A stretch of 64,000 nucleotides of DNA from Crassaminicella indica. Lineage in GTDB: Bacteria; Bacillota; Clostridia; Peptostreptococcales; Thermotaleaceae. Positions 46,645 through 54,219 of this stretch are shown piece by piece. The stretch's first letter is position 1. Each line of letters starts with the position of its first letter. The stretch is from positions 1-64,000 of the forward strand of contig NZ_CP078093.1 of NCBI RefSeq assembly GCF_019203185.1. The letters run 5' to 3'. Made by a program: the position numbers and the translations under genes. Under the pieces are notes generated by a model. That model saw only the letters and a list, made by a program, of their open reading frames with translations, ran no database searches and had not been told where the DNA came from.

Positions 46645-47262
46645 GTGATAAATTTTAAAAAGCTTTTTTACTATTTAATTGGCAGCGTCTATATTCCTGA
46701 AGAACTATTTAACAGCAATGAAAAAATACTGCTACATATATCAGATACCCCATCAAACTTTTTTTCTGTATTAAATTATTTACTATCAAAATTAAAGCCT
46801 ACATATATTGTTCATACGGGAGATTTAGTTGATAATATAAAGCTTGAAATATACCCTTATCGATTAGACGATTATATAAAAAAAGTAAATCGTATTATTG
46901 AAATTCTAGAAAATTCTTCTGCTAAAAATATCTACTTAGCCCTAGGCAATCATGATAACAAAAAAGTTGTTAATAATATAACAAAAAGAAGTCATATTAT
47001 AGAAAAAAGTGGTATAATTAATATTGAAGATATAGAAATAAAAATTAGTCATTTTCCTAATGAAATAAAAAATTCTACAACACAATATAACTTATTTGGA
47101 CATGATCTTACTATAAACAGTAAAATTGAAGATGAAAAAATATATCTTAATGGAATTTTAAGCATAAATATTATTCTACTAGAAAGTAAAAAACTATTTA
47201 CTTTACCCTATCCTTATGGCACAGATGACAGTAGATTGGGCAGGTTTAGAATCGGATTTTAA
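46645..47262 (+). CDS. Metallophosphoesterase-like protein with altered metal ligands
   Basis: A 205-residue protein with the calcineurin-like order of motifs: HISDT (Asp34), HTGDLVDN (Asp60), LGNHDN (Asn102-His103-Asp104), SHFP (His136) and FGHD (His153). The first-motif histidine of D-x-H is a proline (DTP) and the last GHxH lacks its second histidine (GHDL). It may therefore bind one metal or none. GTG start behind AAGGA. Operonic with the following gene (11 bases). Confidence 0.72.
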   Translation: MINFKKLFYYLIGSVYIPEELFNSNEKILLHISDTPSNFFSVLNYLLSKLKPTYIVHTGDLVDNIKLEIYPYRLDDYIKKVNRIIEILENSSAKNIYLALGNHDNKKVVNNITKRSHIIEKSGIINIEDIEIKISHFPNEIKNSTTQYNLFGHDLTINSKIEDEKIYLNGILSINIILLESKKLFTLPYPYGTDDSRLGRFRIGF

Positions 47263-47273
47263 GGGGGGATGCT

Positions 47274-48275
47274 ATGTTTTCTATTGTAAGAAGTGGTCCA
47301 AAAATTTTCATTTTAGAAAGCAGCTGTATTCATGAAGCAATCGAATATTTTAAAAATCATTTTAACGCTTTTCAATGTAATATAGATACAGCCTTTGAAA
47401 AATCTAATGAAGATAATATTGTTATACTATTAACAGATAAAATGAAAGAAACCATTTATCTAACAGATATAAAAGATATCTTAGTAGTAAAATGTGAAAT
47501 TGAAGTCGTTCTAAGTCATATTCTAAATAATAAAAAATATAATTTGATATCCTGCTTGAGAATTGCCCCAAGAATCATTATGATGAGATACTTTGGAGAT
47601 ATAGAAAAGGTAATAAACGAATTAAAAAAAGATTATAATGCTCAAATAGGAACTTTTGATGAAATACTAGAGAAAAATAACAAAGGTACAGTTATTGCCT
47701 TCACAAAAAATTCTCTAAACACTCCAATAAGTCTTTCATCTATATATGAAAATTCTTTATTTATTCATAAAAATTATTCTACTCTAATAAAAGATTTAAA
47801 CATTCATGATTTAAAATATTTGAATATTGGATTAGATAACAAAGATTGGTATGAGCTGCATATTAAAATATATGATAGCTACGGAGAATATGCCCTTCAC
47901 TATAAAAGACTTATTCATATAATGGAAAGCTTAGAGCTTGGTTTGATCCTCGGAGAATCCTGGGGAACAGATGCAGCTACCATATTTTATTCTGTTGGCG
48001 TTTATAGAATCAGATTTTTTACATTCTATGATCCTCAATACATAAAAAAAATACTTTTAGGCTTAGAATATCTAGAAGATGATACAAGAATTGTTGATTT
48101 AGATCTTTATCATAAAAGAAGAAAAATTCATTGGAGCGATTTGAAAAATCGAGAAAAAAAAGATAAAATATCTTTAAGCAAACTATATAGAAATCATATA
48201 ATTTCAAAGCTAGAAAAGAATTCATTAGAAGAATTATTTGCATTGGAAAAAAAGATTTTAACTACAAGATACTAA
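47274..48275 (+). CDS. Unknown protein with an internal duplication
   Basis: A 333-residue protein I do not recognise. Residues 3-80 and 93-171 are tandem copies of one unit: R-x-x-P-(K/R)-I, then (Y/E)F/L-K-x-x-(F/Y)-N-A, then a conserved D(T/E)-x(2)-EK(S/N)N, and (I/L)xL(T/S)x-I at the end. A C-terminal domain (175-333) contains GESWGTDAATIFYSVGVYRIRFF and a charged helical tail. No signal peptide or membrane segment. ATG behind GGGGGG. Likely acts with the phosphoesterase-like protein encoded just before it. Confidence 0.65.
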   Translation: MFSIVRSGPKIFILESSCIHEAIEYFKNHFNAFQCNIDTAFEKSNEDNIVILLTDKMKETIYLTDIKDILVVKCEIEVVLSHILNNKKYNLISCLRIAPRIIMMRYFGDIEKVINELKKDYNAQIGTFDEILEKNNKGTVIAFTKNSLNTPISLSSIYENSLFIHKNYSTLIKDLNIHDLKYLNIGLDNKDWYELHIKIYDSYGEYALHYKRLIHIMESLELGLILGESWGTDAATIFYSVGVYRIRFFTFYDPQYIKKILLGLEYLEDDTRIVDLDLYHKRRKIHWSDLKNREKKDKISLSKLYRNHIISKLEKNSLEELFALEKKILTTRY

Positions 48276-48303
48276 AGCCATTCCTCTTAAGAGGAATGGC
48301 TTT
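48274..48303. terminator. Bidirectional terminator
   Basis: A perfect 30-bp palindrome (AAAGCCATTCCTCTT and complement) between the convergent unknown gene and the dUTPase-like gene. Confidence 0.92.
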
Positions 48304-48308
48304 AGCTT

Positions 48309-48806
48309 TTAAGCTTGTTCTACATAATAATTATAAACTTCTTGAAAGGAAAAGCCTAAAAGCTCCCCAAGATTTATAAACCTTGCAAATAAACGCACAT
48401 AAATCGATAAAGACAACACATAATCATCTTGCAATATAGCATGTTTTAAATCTTTTATATCATCAAAAATATATGAAAAAAGCTTTATAATGCTATTCTC
48501 CTTTTCTATTGAATTGATTGCTTCACCATTTATAACATTGAAATGATGTACATTTCCAATAGAAAGTAAAAATTTTAAAGCATCTATATATCTAATCATT
48601 AGCTTTTCCTTTGGAATATTTTCTTTTACTTTAAAATATTTATAGCATTTTGTAAGATTGGCAATCTCACCAGTTTTAACTTGAAGAGCTAAAAATCGCA
48701 AATCAAAAACATTCTCTTTTCCAAGTGTATCCTCTTTTATATCTGTAAACTGTTTAATATTATTTTCAATAATCTCTTGTACTTTAAAAAGCTGATTTAA
48801 ATCCAT
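48309..48806 (-). CDS. Dimeric dUTPase-like protein, possibly inactive
   Basis: A 165-residue all-alpha protein of the dimeric dUTP diphosphatase/MazG-like superfamily. The first helix-pair keeps LALQVKTGEIANLTKCYKYF and the later RYIDALKFLLSIGN, as in Firmicutes and phage dUTPases, but three of the expected acidic metal ligands (E in VELGELANE, E in EEYVDG) are replaced by Lys, Leu and Arg in my reading; one Glu and the Asp of YIDAL remain. It could be a regulatory or specialised hydrolase. Good ribosome binding site (AGGAGAG). Confidence 0.65.
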   Translation of the reverse strand: MDLNQLFKVQEIIENNIKQFTDIKEDTLGKENVFDLRFLALQVKTGEIANLTKCYKYFKVKENIPKEKLMIRYIDALKFLLSIGNVHHFNVINGEAINSIEKENSIIKLFSYIFDDIKDLKHAILQDDYVLSLSIYVRLFARFINLGELLGFSFQEVYNYYVEQA

Positions 48807-48923
48807 AAATAACTCTCCTTTTTACTGCATTATACGTTGGTATTAGTACTAGGTACTATATAATAGCAACTTCTATAATATTATCTCATTTATTGCTCTT
48901 TGTAAAGTATATTTTATAAATTA

Positions 48924-48935
48924 GAACACAAGTTC
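48924..48935. promoter_or_regulatory. LexA-like box 1
   Basis: GAAC-ACAA-GTTC, the GAAC-N4-GTTY core of Gram-positive SOS boxes, located over the -35 region of the ydjM-like gene. Confidence 0.6.
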
Positions 48936-48944
48936 CAATAAGTA

Positions 48945-48953
48945 TGCTATAAT
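48945..48953 (+). promoter_or_regulatory. Extended -10 promoter of the ydjM-like gene
   Basis: TGCTATAAT is an extended -10 element. No good -35 is visible; it would fall within the first LexA-like box. A second box follows the -10, so the promoter is bracketed. Confidence 0.7.
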
Positions 48954-48959
48954 ATATCA

Positions 48960-48971
48960 GAACATACGTTT
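48960..48971. promoter_or_regulatory. LexA-like box 2
   Basis: GAAC-ATAC-GTTT over the expected transcription start, 36 bases (centre to centre) after box 1, in the arrangement of an occluded promoter. Confidence 0.6.
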
Positions 48972-49001
48972 TTATTACTTTAAAAAGGATGGTTTCATTA
49001 T

Positions 49002-49625
49002 ATGACTGGTAAAACACACATGCTATTTGGTTCTGTAGCTAGTTTATATTTACTTCCAAAATTAGGCTATGAACCAACAATCGCTACAACTACAGCAGCT
49101 TTAATAGGTTCTTTGATTCCTGATATGGATCATCCAAAAGCAAAAATTAATCAAAAAATTCTGCCTATGAAGAATAGAGCTGGAAAAGTATTATTTTACT
49201 GTGGCATTGGAGGTTTTTTACTTTATCAATATGGCCTTGATAATCGTTTAACTTTTGCCTTAGCGATATTATTAATTATGATTGGCTTATCTCAGCATAG
49301 AAGCTTTACCCACAGTATTTTAGGAATAGGTGCAATTTCTTCTATTGCTTTTTTTGTTCTGAAAAACACCCTTCCACTATCAATGATTTTATCTTTTACA
49401 ATTGGTCTTATCTCCCATCTAGTAGGAGACTTTATGACAATCGCAGGCATTGAGCTTTTTTATCCTTTCAGTAATAAAAAATATCGATTTATATTAACTA
49501 TTTCTTCTAGCAATATGGCAGAACCATTTATTTGCATTTTCTTGATCTATTTAATCGTAAACTTTTATATGCAAAATAACTTTTCTATTAATTTTATACA
49601 TAATATGTTTAACTACATCTATTAA
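49002..49625 (+). CDS. YdjM-family inner-membrane metal-dependent hydrolase
   Basis: A 207-residue DUF457/YdjM-like protein with four or five hydrophobic segments and the family's metal-binding motifs: GKTHMLFG (His6), PDMDHPKA (Asp-x-Asp-His at 46-49), HRSFTHS (near 98-104) and SHLVGDF (near 145-151). E. coli YdjM is a LexA-regulated gene, and here two LexA-like boxes flank the promoter. Function of the family is unknown. ATG behind AAAAGGA. Confidence 0.88.
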   Translation: MTGKTHMLFGSVASLYLLPKLGYEPTIATTTAALIGSLIPDMDHPKAKINQKILPMKNRAGKVLFYCGIGGFLLYQYGLDNRLTFALAILLIMIGLSQHRSFTHSILGIGAISSIAFFVLKNTLPLSMILSFTIGLISHLVGDFMTIAGIELFYPFSNKKYRFILTISSSNMAEPFICIFLIYLIVNFYMQNNFSINFIHNMFNYIY

Positions 49626-49626
49626 A

Positions 49627-49657
49627 AAACCACTTTTCGAAAAAGAAAAGTGGTCTT
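49627..49657. terminator. Bidirectional terminator
   Basis: ACCACTTTTC and GAAAAGTGGT form a stem with A/T runs outside, between the convergent ydjM-like and uraA genes. Confidence 0.88.
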
Positions 49658-49664
49658 TCATCAT

Positions 49665-50930
49665 TTATTCCTTTATTCCATTTAGTACTCCATTCAATAC
49701 TACCCCTACTATTGCTGCAAGACTTAAACCTGATATTTTAACAGATTCTGTTATAGGTATTGCAATAGCTATACCTGTATAGCTTTCAATATAAGGAGCA
49801 CCTAGTCCTAATATTAAAATAACAGCCATAACAATAATATTTTTAATATCAAATGCTACCTTCTCATTTTTGATTGTTTTTATACCAATTAATGCAATCA
49901 TACTAAAAAGCATCAAGCTAATTCCACCCATTACCGGTACTGGAATAGTTCTTAAAAAACCACCTATTTTAGCAACAAATCCTAATATTACTGCAAATAC
50001 AGCTGCAAGTCTTAATATAGAAGGATCATAATTTTTTGTAATTGCAAGAACACCTGTATTCTCCCCATAAGTAGTATTTGCTGGCCCTCCTATAAACCCT
50101 GCAAATAATGTTGCAAGTCCATCTCCTAAAAGAGTGCGATTCAAACCTGGATCTTCAATAAAATTCTGCCCTACTACTTGACCATTAGTCGTAATATCAC
50201 CTATATGCTCCATAAAAACTGCAAGAACTACTGGTGCAATAATGGCAATAGCCCCTGCTTCAAATTTAGGAAATGTAAAATTTGGCATTGCTAGAATAGG
50301 TATTTCTTTTACCTCACTCACATCAACAATTCCTATTTTCATAGAAACTAAATATCCTACTATTACACCTATCAAAATAGCTAATTGCTTCGAAAATCCC
50401 TTTCCTTTTAATGTAATCATCAATGCTACAAAAAGAGTAGTTGCTGCAACAACAAAATTGTTTTTTGCCATATTATAAGCTACAGGTACAAGATTTAAAC
50501 CAATTACTATAATCATTGGCCCTACTACTTGAGCTGGTAAAAATCTTTTTATTTTATCAACACCTATTTTTTTTATGATAAAAGACATCATTACATATAG
50601 TAATCCTGCTATAATAATTCCACCTTGTACATAGGTCAGGTCCCCATGATACATTTCTTTAACAGTCAAAATAACAGGTATGAATGCAAATGATGATCCT
50701 AAAAATACAGGAACTTTTCCTTTTGTTACTAGATGGAATAACAATGTTCCCACTCCTGCTGCTACTAATGCTACCGATGTGTCAAGTCCTGTTAATATAG
50801 GAACTAACACCGTTGCTCCAAACATAGCAACTAAATGTTGAAGTGCTAATATTACTTTTTTTACTGATGCTAGTCCTACTGTAGCCTTTCCTTCCTTCAC
50901 ATTAGATTTCGTTATTATATTTTCTGACAT
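49665..50930 (-). CDS. uraA: Uracil permease (NCS2 family)
   Basis: A 421-residue NCS2 uracil transporter with about 14 membrane segments. It contains the family features LQHLVAMFGATVLVP (residues 31-45), the GLATLFAGFIGGPANTTYGEN motif (near 270-290) and a C-terminal PVMGGISLMLF segment. Two PyrR-type leader sites lie before it, linking its expression to pyrimidine status. Confidence 0.94.
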   Translation of the reverse strand: MSENIITKSNVKEGKATVGLASVKKVILALQHLVAMFGATVLVPILTGLDTSVALVAAGVGTLLFHLVTKGKVPVFLGSSFAFIPVILTVKEMYHGDLTYVQGGIIIAGLLYVMMSFIIKKIGVDKIKRFLPAQVVGPMIIVIGLNLVPVAYNMAKNNFVVAATTLFVALMITLKGKGFSKQLAILIGVIVGYLVSMKIGIVDVSEVKEIPILAMPNFTFPKFEAGAIAIIAPVVLAVFMEHIGDITTNGQVVGQNFIEDPGLNRTLLGDGLATLFAGFIGGPANTTYGENTGVLAITKNYDPSILRLAAVFAVILGFVAKIGGFLRTIPVPVMGGISLMLFSMIALIGIKTIKNEKVAFDIKNIIVMAVILILGLGAPYIESYTGIAIAIPITESVKISGLSLAAIVGVVLNGVLNGIKE

Positions 50931-50957
50931 AAAAAAAACCTCCTTTTGATTTTTTAA

Positions 50958-50979
50958 GGAGAAAGTATCACATTTCTCC
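50958..50979 (-). other. Hairpin between PyrR site 2 and the uraA ribosome binding site
   Basis: On the minus strand GGAGAAA pairs with TTTCTCC. The 3' arm CTCCTT can instead pair with the AAGGAG of the uraA ribosome binding site, so a translational switch is possible. Confidence 0.5.
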
Positions 50980-50983
50980 CTTC

Positions 50984-51008
50984 TCAGCCTCTCTGGACCG
51001 AATTAAAA
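50984..51008 (-). promoter_or_regulatory. PyrR-binding leader site 2
   Basis: The minus strand contains TTCGGTCCAGAGAGGCTGAG, matching the conserved PyrR loop (UCCAGAGAGGCU). Just upstream of the gene, after the site-1 terminator, it has no terminator of its own. Confidence 0.8.
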
Positions 51009-51031
51009 GGCAACATTTTTTAATTACATAT

Positions 51032-51059
51032 AAAAAACTTCTTGCCTACTGGCAAGAAG
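51032..51059 (-). terminator. PyrR-controlled attenuator terminator
   Basis: CTTCTTGCC and GGCAAGAAG form a strong stem followed by six Ts on the minus strand. Its 5' arm (CTTGCCAG) can pair with CTGGCAAG at the 3' side of PyrR site 1, which is the antiterminator; PyrR binding to site 1 would favour termination. Confidence 0.88.
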
Positions 51060-51106
51060 CTCTACTCATATACAAAAATACATAAGTATTTTCTATATCT
51101 ATCTTG

Positions 51107-51131
51107 CCAGCCTCTCTGGACTGAATTAAAG
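51107..51131 (-). promoter_or_regulatory. PyrR-binding leader site 1
   Basis: The minus strand has TTCAGTCCAGAGAGGCTGGC, the PyrR loop consensus, and continues into CAAG for antiterminator pairing. It differs from site 2 by a few bases outside the loop, so the two look like a duplication. Confidence 0.87.
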
Positions 51132-51152
51132 ATCCCTTTTAAATTCTACGTA

Positions 51153-51181
51153 ATTATAGCATCTTTTCTTGCTTTATGCAA
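51153..51181 (-). promoter_or_regulatory. SigA-type promoter of uraA
   Basis: TTGCAT (51176-51181) and TATAAT (51153-51158), 17 bases apart on the minus strand, about 25 bases upstream of PyrR site 1. Confidence 0.78.
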
Positions 51182-51242
51182 TATAAATTTTTAAAACATC
51201 TATACATTTTATGAACACAAAACAACACTATTGTTTTTTTCA

Positions 51243-51271
51243 TTAACAACCTATTACTCATATGATATAAT
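51243..51271 (+). promoter_or_regulatory. SigA-type promoter of the penicillin-binding protein gene
   Basis: TTAACA (51243-51248) and TATAAT (51266-51271), spacer 17, 63 bases before the TTG start. Confidence 0.72.
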
Positions 51272-51333
51272 TATGAGTAGTTATGTCTAATTTTTTATAC
51301 TTTTTTCTTTTTGTATTTTAGGAGGGGTTTACT

Positions 51334-54192
51334 TTGTCAGAAAATAATAAACAAAAAACTCGAAGTTCGAATAAGAAAAAAAAGAAAAAGATCAGTATTA
51401 TAAGAGTACTAATTCTAATAATTTTATTGGGGATCTTTATTGTAGGTGGTGCATTAGCTGGATGGGTTTTTGCAATAATAAAATCAGCTGAACCTATTGA
51501 CGCTAGCCAAATTTATACACTTCTTGATGAAAACTCCTTTATTTATGATGATCAAGGAAATCTCATCGAAAAGGTTGAGGGCGATGGTTTAAGAACAATT
51601 GTAAAATATGATAAAATTCCAAAAAATCTCAAAGATGCTTTTATTGCAATTGAAGACCAAGATTTTTTTAATCATACAGGTATTAATCCAAAAAGAATTA
51701 TAAAAGCACTATGGGAAGATATTAAAGCAGGTGCTCCTGTACAAGGAGCCAGTACCATTACCCAACAGTTAGTAAAAAATCTTTATTTATCAAATGAAAA
51801 AAGTATAGAAAGAAAAATTAAGGAAGCATATTATGCTTTTCAACTTGAACAACAATTAACAAAAGAACAAATTCTGGAAGCTTATTTGAATACTGTATAT
51901 TTAGGCAGTGGTGCAAAGGGTGTCCAAGCAGCAGCACATACTTATTTCAATAAGGATATAAGTGAATTAGATTTAGCGGAATGTGCATTATTAGCTGGAA
52001 TAACAAAAAATCCTTCTAAATATTCGCCTCTTAAAACACTTAGAAAAGAAGATTTTGATCCTAATAGACATCATATGCTAGATGATAGTGATGAAATTTA
52101 CACAATTATTTATGATGAAAGATACAAGCCTCGACAGCAATTAGTTTTAAAAATCATGAAAAATGAAAATATGATCACAGAAGAAGAATATCAATCAGCC
52201 ATAAATGAAGACTTGAGTACTCATTTAAAACCTAAAAGAAACCAAACTTCCGGCATTTCATCATTTTTCACAGATAAAGTAAAAAATGATGTAATAAAAG
52301 CCCTTGTAAAGCAATTAGGTAAAACTGAGGAAGAAGCAAAAAATATGCTTTATCATCAAGGACTTCGAATTTACAGCACCATGGATTTAAGAATCCAAAA
52401 GATTTTGGAAAAAGAATACGAAGATAATAAAAATTTTCCTGGACTTGTAGCAAGAAAAGACTATCATGGAAATATATTATCAAAAAACAAAAAAGTTCTA
52501 CTCTATAAATATAATAATATTATTAACAATCAAGGACAACTAATTATTCCAAAAGAAGACTATAAGTATGACCAAGAAGGAAATCTCATACTTTTTAAAG
52601 GAAGACGTTTAAATTTTACATCTTTGTATGAAAATGGGAAAATAATTGGTGTTCGAATTTCTGTAAAAGATGCTTATAAATTAAACGCAGCAAAAGAAAT
52701 TTTGATGCTCAAGGGTGGAAATGTAAAAATTCCAAGTGAATATAAAACATATGATCAATATAAAAATGTTATTGTAAGCCGTGAATTTATCACTTCAAAT
52801 CCAGAGTTTTTCACTAAAGATAAAAATGGTAACCTATTAATTAATAAAGATCACTACTATATTAGTGATAAAGGGGTTGTACAACCTCAATCAGCTATGG
52901 TTATAATGGATCCTTATTCAGGAGAAATTAAAGCTCTTGTAGGTGGTAGAGAAGTTCATGGTAGAAAATTATACAACAGAGCTACTCAGCCAAGACAGCC
53001 TGGTTCTTCTATAAAGCCTTTATCTATTTATACACCTGCTATTGACAATGGTTGGACAGCAGCTACTGTTGTAGATGATATCCCTCATTATGATAGTCAT
53101 GGTCGTATGTGGCCTAAAAACTGGTATAGAGGCTTTAAAGGATTATCTACCCTACGTCAAGGGGTTGAGTGGTCCATGAACGTTTTAGCTGTAAAAATTG
53201 GTGAACAAATTGGTGTGCAAACTTCTATAGATTACCTTAAAAAATTTGGTATAACCAGTATAGTGGAAAAGGGTAGAAGCAATGACCTTAACTTATCTGC
53301 TGTAGCCTTAGGTGGAATGACAAAGGGAATCAGTCCATTAGAAATGACTGCAGCTTATGCAGCTTTAGCCAATGAAGGCATCTATATTCAACCAAAATCA
53401 TTTACAAAGGTTACAGACCGTGAAGGCAATGTAATCTTAGAAAATGAAAGCTATAAAAATTTTGTTGCAAGTCCTGAAGCAGCATTTATTGTAACAGATA
53501 TGATGAGAACTACTGTAACAAATGGAACTGCAACAAGAGCTAGATTAAACAATAAAAATATCCAAGTAGCTGGAAAAACAGGTACAACTTCTGACAGCTA
53601 TGATGCTTGGTTTGTTGGTTATACACCATACTATGTAGGTGCTGTATGGATGGGCAATGACCTTCACATAGAGCTAGATAAAAAAGCTACAAGAGGAAAG
53701 CTTTATCTTTGGAAAAAGGTCATGGATCAAGTCCATGAAGGTCTTCCTGCTAAAAGCTTTAAAAAACCTAAAAATGTTATTTCTGTGGCAGTAGATACAA
53801 AATCTGGAAAACTTCCTACAGATCTTAGCAGACTCGATCCTAGGGGTACAGTTAGAAATGAATACTTTATTAAAGGTACAGAGCCAAAAGAATATGATGA
53901 TGTACATGTTCTATTAGAAATAGATACAAGCACCAATAAACTAGCTACTCCTTATTGTCCTCCATCATTAGTTGAAAAACGAGTATTTGTGAAAAGAAAA
54001 ATCCCATATGATCCTGCAAAGAATAATGGGATAGTACCAAATGATTATAAATATGAAGCACCAATTGAATATTGTCCTAACCACAATGAATTTACTAATC
54101 CACCACCAATAGAATTCATACCTTCTCCACTACAACCAGAAGATAATGCAAATGAAAATAATGATAATATCATTATTGACAGTCAAAACTAA
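51334..54192 (+). CDS. Class A penicillin-binding protein (PBP1A family)
   Basis: A 952-residue bifunctional peptidoglycan glycosyltransferase/transpeptidase. Cytoplasmic Lys-rich start, one membrane anchor (21-48), a GT51 glycosyltransferase domain with catalytic Glu107 (AIEDQDFF) and GASTITQQLVKNLYL, then a transpeptidase domain with Ser558-x-x-Lys561 (GSSIKP), Ser614-x-Asn616 (SMN) and Lys748-Thr-Gly (GKTGTTSD). A long insert between the domains (about 360-500) is asparagine- and lysine-rich and lacks a recognised fold; the C-terminal tail is acidic and proline-rich. TTG start behind AGGAGGGG. Confidence 0.94.
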   Translation: MSENNKQKTRSSNKKKKKKISIIRVLILIILLGIFIVGGALAGWVFAIIKSAEPIDASQIYTLLDENSFIYDDQGNLIEKVEGDGLRTIVKYDKIPKNLKDAFIAIEDQDFFNHTGINPKRIIKALWEDIKAGAPVQGASTITQQLVKNLYLSNEKSIERKIKEAYYAFQLEQQLTKEQILEAYLNTVYLGSGAKGVQAAAHTYFNKDISELDLAECALLAGITKNPSKYSPLKTLRKEDFDPNRHHMLDDSDEIYTIIYDERYKPRQQLVLKIMKNENMITEEEYQSAINEDLSTHLKPKRNQTSGISSFFTDKVKNDVIKALVKQLGKTEEEAKNMLYHQGLRIYSTMDLRIQKILEKEYEDNKNFPGLVARKDYHGNILSKNKKVLLYKYNNIINNQGQLIIPKEDYKYDQEGNLILFKGRRLNFTSLYENGKIIGVRISVKDAYKLNAAKEILMLKGGNVKIPSEYKTYDQYKNVIVSREFITSNPEFFTKDKNGNLLINKDHYYISDKGVVQPQSAMVIMDPYSGEIKALVGGREVHGRKLYNRATQPRQPGSSIKPLSIYTPAIDNGWTAATVVDDIPHYDSHGRMWPKNWYRGFKGLSTLRQGVEWSMNVLAVKIGEQIGVQTSIDYLKKFGITSIVEKGRSNDLNLSAVALGGMTKGISPLEMTAAYAALANEGIYIQPKSFTKVTDREGNVILENESYKNFVASPEAAFIVTDMMRTTVTNGTATRARLNNKNIQVAGKTGTTSDSYDAWFVGYTPYYVGAVWMGNDLHIELDKKATRGKLYLWKKVMDQVHEGLPAKSFKKPKNVISVAVDTKSGKLPTDLSRLDPRGTVRNEYFIKGTEPKEYDDVHVLLEIDTSTNKLATPYCPPSLVEKRVFVKRKIPYDPAKNNGIVPNDYKYEAPIEYCPNHNEFTNPPPIEFIPSPLQPEDNANENNDNIIIDSQN

Positions 54193-54219
54193 AATAAGGC
54201 TCACAAGAGCCTTATTTTT
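54193..54219. terminator. Bidirectional terminator
   Basis: AATAAGGCTC and GAGCCTTATT with a 4-base loop, followed by T and A runs, between the convergent PBP and spoVAF genes. Confidence 0.92.
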
